From: a virus
Length of the DNA: 38,308 nt
Reading direction: 5' to 3' (one strand)
Virus record (IMG/VR): IMGVR_UViG_3300041955_000615
Span: 1 to 38,308 of that record
Shown here: positions 32,354 through 38,308 of the stretch, one piece after another
Position numbering within the stretch: the stretch's first letter is position 1
Layout: every line of letters begins with the position of its first letter
Program-made: the position numbers and the translations under genes
Notes under the pieces: model-generated
The model's database searches: none
The model's input: the letters and a program-made list of their open reading frames with translations, nothing else
What the model was told of the DNA's origin: nothing

Positions 32354-33094
32354 ATGTCCAACAACACTGCGATGGTCCCCGTCAATCTCGACCAGCTTCC
32401 GTCCACCCAGATCGGCACCGACGATCAGTTCGCCGAATTGGCGAAGGGCGGCGACTACATTGGCCGGATGCAGCTCTTTACCAAGAGCAAAGCCAACATG
32501 AAGGGCTTGATCCCCTCGGGCCACTACGGCATCCCCGAGTCCGACGAGGAGATCATCGACCTGGGGCCTACCGTGGACCTGCTCCCGCTGGCCCGCCGGC
32601 CCAAGGCCATCGACATGACCGACATGGAAGCCCTGGTCATTTCCTACGACATGGAATCGGAAGAGTTCAAGCGGATCGCCGCCAAGTCCACCGAGTCCGA
32701 TTCCCACTGCCAGTACGGCCCCAGCTTCCTCGTCTTCGAGCGGAGCACCAAGCGCTTCCTGGAGTTCTTCTGTGGCAACAAGTCGAGCCGCATCGAGGCC
32801 AAGAAGCTCTTCCCCTTCCTGCCGCTCAGCCAGGCGGACATCGACGCCAAGGCGGAAAACGGCAACGCGGTCGGCGACCTGAAGCCGCATGGCCCGATCC
32901 CCGTCACGCTGAAGACCAAGGTGGCCGAGAACCGCAAGGGCACCTGGCATGTCCCCGTCGTGGTGATGTGCGCCTCACCGTTTACCACGTTGCCCTCCGA
33001 CGACGTAATTCGACGGGAGATCACGAAGTTCCTGACCGTCAAGGACAACGGCGTCGAGAAGGTCCAGGACACCCGCCCGACTCGCGCCCGTTAG
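32354..33094 (+). CDS. Unrecognised phage-core protein (246 aa)
   Basis: I do not recognise this family. The protein is soluble, has a flexible N-terminus, and its centre (50-200) alternates short strands, such as GLIPSGHYGIP, ALVISYDME, FLVFERSTKRFLEFFCG and WHVPVVVMCASPF, compatible with an OB-like or other beta fold. Its position between a ParB-like gene and DNA-processing genes makes a single-strand-binding role conceivable, but no motif proves it. A strong terminator follows its stop by 13 bases. ATG 32354 has only a weak purine tract upstream. Confidence 0.7.
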   Translation: MSNNTAMVPVNLDQLPSTQIGTDDQFAELAKGGDYIGRMQLFTKSKANMKGLIPSGHYGIPESDEEIIDLGPTVDLLPLARRPKAIDMTDMEALVISYDMESEEFKRIAAKSTESDSHCQYGPSFLVFERSTKRFLEFFCGNKSSRIEAKKLFPFLPLSQADIDAKAENGNAVGDLKPHGPIPVTLKTKVAENRKGTWHVPVVVMCASPFTTLPSDDVIRREITKFLTVKDNGVEKVQDTRPTRAR

Positions 33095-33107
33095 TAGCGC
33101 GCCTTCT

Positions 33108-33155
33108 GAGCCAAGGGCGGCCCCAGCGACCGCCCTTGGCTCTCTTTCTCTTTTC
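33108..33155 (+). terminator. Rho-independent terminator
   Basis: A perfect 13-bp stem (33108-33120 with 33130-33142, 9-base loop) is followed by TCTTTCTCTTTT. It ends the ParB transcript, so the genes from 33269 onwards need their own promoter in the remaining 113 bases, which hold only GC-rich repeats (CCGCGGCCT twice near 33160-33185). Confidence 0.88.
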
Positions 33156-33268
33156 CGTTTTGGCCGCGGCCTTACCGCGGCCTGACCGTGGGAAGCCGCA
33201 ACAGGTGTGCCCCGGCCTCAACCGGATTGTCCGTGAAAGGGATTCCAGTAAGCGGAGTCTAGCGAAAC

Positions 33269-33796
33269 GTGATGCCCGACGCTGTGCTCATTCAAGTTCC
33301 GTCCATCGACTTTCGCACCTTCGTTGGCCTCAGCCATAAGGTGCTCGGCCGCTCGCCGGCTGCGCCGTCGGATGCCTGCCGGCGGGAACTGTCGGATGCC
33401 GAGCGGTTCCTGAGTTGCCTGGCGGCGATGCGAGACGAAGGGGCACCCGTGGGCTTGTCGCCCCATCTGCTCCAGCATGTTTCGTTTAGCGCCTTCATCG
33501 GGGCCGACGAGCGGGACATGCTGGAAATCCTCCAACTCTGCGCAGGGATGCCCTTCGTAGTGGCGGAGACGATCGTGCGGGGCGTGCAGGCAGCGGTCGT
33601 CACCGGCACGCTCTCCCAATGGAAGGATGCCGTGGTGTCGGGGTGTGCCAAGGGAGTGCCCACGCCAGTGCGGCATTGCTTCAACAAATTGCACGGCCTG
33701 TTCACGGCTTCCGGCTTGAACGTCTGGCGGGACTACACGCCCCGCAGCACGCCGGATCAGACGTTCTTGCTTCTTGAAGATAAAAGGGGCCGCTGA
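33269..33796 (+). CDS. Unrecognised helical protein (175 aa)
   Basis: No family is recognised. The product is largely helical, with LSDAERFLSCLAAMRDEG, LQHVSFSAFIGADERDMLEILQLC and QWKDAVVSGCAKG, and no membrane segment or signal peptide. It starts at GTG 33269 or the adjacent ATG 33272, with GGAG about 11 bases upstream. It is the first gene after the terminator, 72 bases before the DNA methyltransferase. Confidence 0.65.
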   Translation: MMPDAVLIQVPSIDFRTFVGLSHKVLGRSPAAPSDACRRELSDAERFLSCLAAMRDEGAPVGLSPHLLQHVSFSAFIGADERDMLEILQLCAGMPFVVAETIVRGVQAAVVTGTLSQWKDAVVSGCAKGVPTPVRHCFNKLHGLFTASGLNVWRDYTPRSTPDQTFLLLEDKRGR

Positions 33797-33868
33797 CCGT
33801 CTAATTTCGCGCCCGTTCTTCGGCGTATTTAGTAGCACGCTATCACACCTTCTGTCCGAATCGTCACC

Positions 33869-35065
33869 ATGCAGCCCTTCTTCGAGCAAGACAAGCTGGC
33901 TCTGTACTGCGGCGATCTGCGCCAAGTCCTGCCGACGCTGCCGACCAGTAGCGTGGACTTCGTGGTGACGGACCCGCCCTACGGCCTGGGTTTCATGGAG
34001 AAGGACTGGGACCACGATGTTCCTGGACCTGAGTATTGGCGTGCGATCGCACGGGTGTGCAAGCCTGGTACGTTGCTGCTGGCCTTCGGCGGCACACGGA
34101 CCTATCACCGGCTGATCTGCGCGATCGAAGACGCCGGCTGGGAGATTCGGGACTGCCTCATGTGGCTCTATGGCCAAGGTTTCCCCAAGGCTGCCGACGT
34201 AGGCAAGATGATCGACAAAGCGAAAGGTGCCGTGCGCGAGATCGTAGGCACGAAACTCGGGCAGCGGGGCTACTCGCTGGCCGACAACGGCCGCACGAAC
34301 GAAATCTATGGCGACCTGCACAACCCGGAGGCCGAGTGCGCCATCACCGCCCCGGCCACTCCCGAGGCCGCGAAGTGGACCGGCTGGGCGGCGGCCCTGA
34401 AGCCGGCGTGGGAGCCCATCATCTTGGCAATGAAGCCGATGGGCGGCACGCAGGTCCACAATGCCCTGACCTGGGGCGTGGCGGGCATGAACATCGACGC
34501 CGCGCGCATCGGCGAGAACCCCGGCTACAAGTACAACGCCGATCGCAACGGGACGACTTTCCACGGCAAACAGGGCGAACGAATCCAGCAGTCGGCCGCA
34601 AAGAAGGGCAGCCAGTTCATCGAATCGACCAAAGGCCGCTGGCCGGCGAACCTGTTGCTCGACGAGGACGCCGCCGCCCAGTTGGACGAGCAGACCGGTA
34701 CGCTCACCAGCGGCAACAACAACGTCCGCACGAAGCCCGGCGACGGCTACCACGGCGGCATGGGCAGGGCGGGCGATGCCCAGGTGAGCTACGGCGACAG
34801 CGGCGGGGCCAGCCGCTTCTTTTACTGCGGTAAGGCCACGAAACGAGAGCGCGGGCCGGGCAACGACCATCCCACCGTCAAGCCCCTGGACTTGATGAAG
34901 TATCTGCTCACGCTGCTCTCGACCCCGGATGGCGGGGTGATTCTGGACCCCTTCGCCGGCAGCGGCACCACGCTGTTGGCCGCCCAGCAACTCGGCCGGC
35001 GCTCAATCGGTGTGGAGTTGATCGAACACAACTGCGAAATCGCCAAGTCCCGCCTTCAGGCTTGA
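33869..35065 (+). CDS. Beta-class DNA methyltransferase (398 aa)
   Basis: Motif IV DPPYGLGF (35-42) precedes motif I LDPFAGSGTT (near residue 367), the order of the beta class, which methylates N6 of adenine or N4 of cytosine. The NDHPTVKPLDLMKYLL block just before motif I is typical of phage and orphan members. A Gly-rich, partly disordered insert (about 200-320, with QGERIQQS and GYHGGMGR) forms the target-recognition region. No restriction enzyme is adjacent, so it is probably an orphan protective methyltransferase of the replicon. No ribosome site is evident at the ATG. Confidence 0.92.
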   Translation: MQPFFEQDKLALYCGDLRQVLPTLPTSSVDFVVTDPPYGLGFMEKDWDHDVPGPEYWRAIARVCKPGTLLLAFGGTRTYHRLICAIEDAGWEIRDCLMWLYGQGFPKAADVGKMIDKAKGAVREIVGTKLGQRGYSLADNGRTNEIYGDLHNPEAECAITAPATPEAAKWTGWAAALKPAWEPIILAMKPMGGTQVHNALTWGVAGMNIDAARIGENPGYKYNADRNGTTFHGKQGERIQQSAAKKGSQFIESTKGRWPANLLLDEDAAAQLDEQTGTLTSGNNNVRTKPGDGYHGGMGRAGDAQVSYGDSGGASRFFYCGKATKRERGPGNDHPTVKPLDLMKYLLTLLSTPDGGVILDPFAGSGTTLLAAQQLGRRSIGVELIEHNCEIAKSRLQA

Positions 35066-35075
35066 GGGAGATTGC

Positions 35076-37112
35076 ATGTCGGTTGAATTGGTGAAGATCG
35101 AAGCCACGACATCCAGCGGTACGCGGATTCGCTTGCCAGTTGTGCTGGAGAGAAAAGATGGCCGCATCTACTTCTGGGACGGCAAGGTCGGCACGAAGAC
35201 CCGCTATGGCCTGTCGTCGGAAGTCAAGGCCATGCGTGGCTCGCACTTCCACGGCTACGACGACGAGGGCGAATACGCCAAGAAGATGGTCTGGTCGGTG
35301 GACGACTGCCAGCGCAACCGCTTCCAGATCGCCTATCTCTGTGGCGAGGATGTTTACGCCTGGTTCGACCGGCCACTCGTGCGCCACCAGTACCGACCCC
35401 TGACGCGCGGTGGCGTGCCGCAGACCTTCATGCCGCACCAGGCGGACATGGCGGATGCCGGTCTGACGTACCACTACCAGATATTCGGTGCCGAAATGGG
35501 CACGGGCAAGACCCTAGCCGCCCAGATGGTGATTGAGAAGTCAGGCGTCAACTTGGTGTGGTGGGCAGGGCCGAAGACCAGCATCCCGAACATCAAGCGC
35601 GAGTTCAAGCTGTGGGGCTTCCCCTTCGATCACGTCCAAGTTGAGTTCTTCACCTACGAAGGTCTCGTGCGCGTGATGGACGAGTGGGACGGCTCGCAGA
35701 CGTTGCCCCGGTTCTTCGTGGCGGATGAGTCGAGCCGGTGCAAAAACGACACGTCTCAGCGCTCCAAAGCCTGCCAGAAGCTCGCGGACCTGATCCGCGA
35801 CCAGTACGGCTACGAGGGCTACGCGATCGAAATGTCCGGCACGCCGTCGCCCAAGACGCCCTGCGACTGGTGGAGCCAGTGCGAGATCGCCTGGCCGGGC
35901 TACGTCAAGGAAGGCAGCCGCCGGGCGATGGAAGAGCGGCTGGCTTTCATGGTCGAGCAGCAATTCGATGCTGGCAAGTTCAAGAAACGCATCGGCTGGA
36001 AAGACGACGAGCGAAAGTGTGCCGAGTGCGGCGACACCTTCGAGGAAGGGCCGCACGAATTGGACGGCGTGACAGACCCCGCCGACTACCACGAGTTTGT
36101 CCCCAGCACGAATGAAGTCGCCTATCTCTACCAGCGGCTCAAGGGGCTGGTAATCGTCAAGCACAAGAAGGACTGCCTGCACCTGCCCGAGAAGCGATAC
36201 CGCAAGATCGTTTGCAAGCCTACAGCCAGTGTCTTGCGCGTGGCGGAGTCCATCGTCCATACGGCCCCCAACGCCGTGACGGGCATGACCTTGTTGCGGG
36301 AACTGAGCGATGGTTTCCAGTACCGGGAAGTCCAGGATGGCATGACGCCTTGCACGCATTGCGCGGATGGTACGGTCGCCGAGTGGCTGGACCCGGACGA
36401 ACCCGAGGCCCGCTACCAGGCCATCGACATGCTGGACCCCGATCTGGTGGACCGCCTGGTCAAGGAGACGGTTCCCTGCCCGCTGTGCAATGGTAAGCGG
36501 GAAGTCCCCAGGATGGTGCGAATCACGCGGGAAGTGCCCTGCCCGAAGGCTGCCGCCCTGAAGATGCTGCTGGACGAGAACGAGGAAGTCAGGCGGCTCG
36601 TGGTTTTCGCCGGCTTCACCGGCTCCGTGGATCGCATCGTCAAGCTGTGCCTCAAGGAAAAGTGGGACGTGGTGCGCTGCGACCAGGGCACCTTCCAAAT
36701 CTTTACGGCCAAGAGCGACAGCCCGGAAGGTGCCTTGACCACCGGTGAAGAGCCGCTGGATTACTGGGCCAACATGGAGGGGCACGGCAAGGTTGCCTTC
36801 GTGGCCAATCCCGAGTCGGGCGGCATGAGCCTGACCTTGGTGGAGGCTCGCATGGCGGTGTACTGGTCCAACAGTTGGAAACCGGAGTACCGCGTGCAGA
36901 GTGAGGATCGCATCCACCGCAAGGGCATGGACGAGAACCTGGGATGCACCATCGTGGACCTGATCCATCTGCCCAGCGACAACCGCGTGCTGGATGTGAT
37001 TCGTGCCAACCGCACGCTGGAGCTAATGACGATGGGCGAAATCCTCCACGGAGTCGATTGGAAGGATGCCGGCGAAGAAGGCGAAATGCGAGTGGAGGAA
37101 GTGACGCTGTGA
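35076..37112 (+). CDS. SNF2-type DNA helicase/translocase with zinc ribbons (678 aa)
   Basis: Helicase motifs occur in order: MPHQADMADA (Q-motif region, 119-128), Walker A GAEMGTGKT (138-146), motif II VADESS (about 216), motif III MSGTPSPK, and motifs V-VI with ESGGMSLTLVEA and QSEDRIHRKG. Three Cys pairs (CAECGD near 313, CTHCADG near 428, CPLCNGKR near 469) suggest zinc ribbons inserted between the RecA lobes. It is an SF2/SNF2-family ATP-driven translocase, common in phages. AGGGAG 6 bases before the ATG supports the start, 10 bases after the methyltransferase. A role in replication, recombination or remodelling is inferred. Confidence 0.88.
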   Translation: MSVELVKIEATTSSGTRIRLPVVLERKDGRIYFWDGKVGTKTRYGLSSEVKAMRGSHFHGYDDEGEYAKKMVWSVDDCQRNRFQIAYLCGEDVYAWFDRPLVRHQYRPLTRGGVPQTFMPHQADMADAGLTYHYQIFGAEMGTGKTLAAQMVIEKSGVNLVWWAGPKTSIPNIKREFKLWGFPFDHVQVEFFTYEGLVRVMDEWDGSQTLPRFFVADESSRCKNDTSQRSKACQKLADLIRDQYGYEGYAIEMSGTPSPKTPCDWWSQCEIAWPGYVKEGSRRAMEERLAFMVEQQFDAGKFKKRIGWKDDERKCAECGDTFEEGPHELDGVTDPADYHEFVPSTNEVAYLYQRLKGLVIVKHKKDCLHLPEKRYRKIVCKPTASVLRVAESIVHTAPNAVTGMTLLRELSDGFQYREVQDGMTPCTHCADGTVAEWLDPDEPEARYQAIDMLDPDLVDRLVKETVPCPLCNGKREVPRMVRITREVPCPKAAALKMLLDENEEVRRLVVFAGFTGSVDRIVKLCLKEKWDVVRCDQGTFQIFTAKSDSPEGALTTGEEPLDYWANMEGHGKVAFVANPESGGMSLTLVEARMAVYWSNSWKPEYRVQSEDRIHRKGMDENLGCTIVDLIHLPSDNRVLDVIRANRTLELMTMGEILHGVDWKDAGEEGEMRVEEVTL

Positions 37113-37387
37113 CCCATGTTGTGTGCGAGATCGTCTTCTCCAAGGGTCGGTGGAGCTACTGCCCGAATCGTTCGCGGGTGCGACGAACGTTGCGACGGGT
37201 CTTCGCGGATTCGCTGCTCGCCGTGACCTTTCACGACCCTGACGACGATAACGCGGTCGAAGTGGAGATCGGCGTGGATGGCGATGAAGACAGTTGCGAT
37301 TGGGTTTGCGACACCATCTTCAAGACGTTCCTGGAATGGAAGCCCGAGTACGAGAGCATGATCGAAGTTTCCCTAGCTGTTGACTGA
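37109..37387 (+). CDS. Small acidic protein, unknown function (92 aa)
   Basis: The GTG start at 37109 overlaps the helicase stop (GTGA), and GGAGGA lies 9 bases upstream, which fixes the start against the longer frame beginning at 36944. The product runs VTHVVCEIVFSKG and carries an acidic HDPDDDNAVEVEIGVDGDED centre. No family is recognised. Strand-helix alternation suggests a compact fold. Confidence 0.7.
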   Translation: MTHVVCEIVFSKGRWSYCPNRSRVRRTLRRVFADSLLAVTFHDPDDDNAVEVEIGVDGDEDSCDWVCDTIFKTFLEWKPEYESMIEVSLAVD

Positions 37388-37418
37388 CACCTTTTTCCTA
37401 ACCTGTGGAGATGAAACC

Positions 37419-38308
37419 ATGAAGTACGTGCTGTTGGTCCTGACCCTGATCGCCCTGGCCGCCGGCCCGGCGATCGCCAGCGTTCCCGACGATTTGCAGC
37501 GTGTGAGCGTCACCATCAAGGCCGGCAATGCCCAAGGCTCCGGTACTCTCGTGACCCGCCAGATCGGCGACGATACCGTGACTTTCATCTGGACGGCCGC
37601 CCACGTCGTCGATGGCCTGCGCACCACGCGCACGGTCGTCACGCCGCAAGGCACGCCCCGGATTGTCGTCGAATACCGGGATGCCGAGATCGTCCAGGAG
37701 CGGCAGCAAGGTGGCCGCCGGGTGGGCGAGGTCAAGTACGACTGCAAGGTCGTCAAGGTGAGTGACGCCGACTACGGCGAAGACCTCGCCGTTTTGATGG
37801 TCCGCTGCAAAGGCGCTTACCCGCTGAACGTCTGTGCGAAGTTCCATAAGGACATCCATTACCTCCCGCCCATCGGCATCGAGTTGAGCCACTGTGGCAG
37901 TCTCCTCGGCCAGTTTGGGGCCAACAGCTACACGACGGGCGTTCTCAGCCAGACGGGGCGCACGCTTGCCATGAAGGGTGCCAACGTCAAGGTCTTCGAC
38001 CAGGTGACGGCAGTTGCCTTTCCCGGCTCGTCGGGCGGCGGCATGTTCCTCAAAGAGAATGGCGAGTACATCGGGATGCTCACCCAGGGCGTGATGAAGC
38101 TGCAAGGCTTCAACTTCATCGTTCCTGTGCGGCGCATCCACGCCTGGTCGAAGGATGCCAAGATCGAGTGGGCCATCAACCCGAATGCCGAGATGCCGAC
38201 CTTGAAGGAAATTGACGCGATCCCCGTGGAAGACGCCGGCCAGTCTCCGGGCGGCTACCCGCAGCACAATCCGGCCGGCGGCATCGACGAAGGCGGTGCG
38301 CCGTGCTT
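37419..38308 (+). CDS. Secreted trypsin-like serine protease (partial, C-terminus outside window)
   Basis: A Sec signal peptide is clear (MKYVLLVLTLIALAAG, cleavage likely after AIA at residue 20). The catalytic triad is visible: His62 in TAAHVVD, Asp122 in EDLAVLMV and Ser205 in PGSSGGGMF, followed by GEYIGMLTQG. This is the chymotrypsin/Deg-like fold; no PDZ domain is seen in the 296 residues present. The tail after about residue 255 is Pro/Gly-rich and continues past the window. GGAG lies 8 bases upstream of the ATG. It would act outside the cytoplasm, an unusual cargo next to a helicase gene. Confidence 0.88.
   Translation, partial: MKYVLLVLTLIALAAGPAIASVPDDLQRVSVTIKAGNAQGSGTLVTRQIGDDTVTFIWTAAHVVDGLRTTRTVVTPQGTPRIVVEYRDAEIVQERQQGGRRVGEVKYDCKVVKVSDADYGEDLAVLMVRCKGAYPLNVCAKFHKDIHYLPPIGIELSHCGSLLGQFGANSYTTGVLSQTGRTLAMKGANVKVFDQVTAVAFPGSSGGGMFLKENGEYIGMLTQGVMKLQGFNFIVPVRRIHAWSKDAKIEWAINPNAEMPTLKEIDAIPVEDAGQSPGGYPQHNPAGGIDEGGAPC

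Noticed and set aside
33218-34990. 590-codon minus-strand frame opposite the beta-class methyltransferase
   Set aside because: It is antisense to a gene with clear motifs, is rich in Arg/His/Ala as expected of a shadow frame, and has no start signals.
35541-36968. 475-codon minus-strand frame opposite the SNF2 helicase
   Set aside because: It is a shadow of a helicase gene with all motifs intact.
1-38308. CRISPR arrays, retron or other reverse-transcriptase loci, insertion sequences
   Set aside because: No regularly spaced repeats, no reverse-transcriptase motif and no transposase-like frame were found.

Overview
This window looks like part of a phage-like or plasmid-like replicon from a moderately GC-rich bacterium, with a defence island of about 24.6 kb placed between core genes. 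Gene style (conserved small proteins with little similarity to model phages, a band-7 protein, a secreted trypsin-like protease) suggests Planctomycetota, but no gene here fixes the taxonomy.

Layout. (1) 1-1038, plus strand: the tail of a Tyr/Gly-rich protein, a 62-residue basic protein, a strong terminator and an SPFH/band-7 protein. (2) 1224-7695, minus strand: a tightly packed six-gene operon read dcm (C5-cytosine methyltransferase), HD-domain protein, ORC/CDC6-like AAA ATPase, an unrecognised two-lobed Rossmann-like protein, thyX (flavin-dependent thymidylate synthase) and vsr (very-short-patch repair endonuclease). No ordinary restriction enzyme is visible, so the three middle genes are the likely effector part of an unfamiliar system. 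(3) 7696-8308: a gene-free divergent control region with mutually exclusive hairpins. (4) 8309-25823, plus strand: a complete type 1 BREX operon (XRE regulator, 42-residue ORF, BrxA-like, BrxB, BrxC, PglX, HNH nuclease, PglZ, BrxL). It continues into a large helical-repeat protein with an R-x6-H (HEPN-like) C-terminus and an OGG-type DNA glycosylase/AP lyase.

(5) 25949-31205: core genes. One plus-strand membrane protein converges on a minus-strand replication operon: primase-helicase, 57-residue protein, DUF5664/MazG-like protein, DEDDh exonuclease, Cys-cluster protein and a frameshifted small gene. (6) 31240-31318: a perfect 20-bp inverted repeat with a nested 8-bp repeat lies between the divergent replication and ParB operons. 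It is the best candidate for an operator, origin or partition site. (7) 31317-38308, plus strand: ParB-like protein, two unrecognised proteins separated by a terminator, a beta-class DNA methyltransferase, an SNF2-type helicase, a 92-residue protein and a secreted trypsin-like protease cut by the window end.

How it fits together. Core genes on both sides serve replication, partition and nucleotide handling, while the centre carries two methylation-linked defence modules facing away from a shared control region. BREX would mark self DNA by PglX adenine methylation and block phage replication. The dcm operon would add cytosine methylation, mismatch repair by Vsr and an uncharacterised ATPase/HD/Rossmann unit. 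The most promising undescribed elements are the dcm-HD-ATPase-Rossmann-thyX-vsr operon and the HEPN-like plus glycosylase pair attached to BREX.
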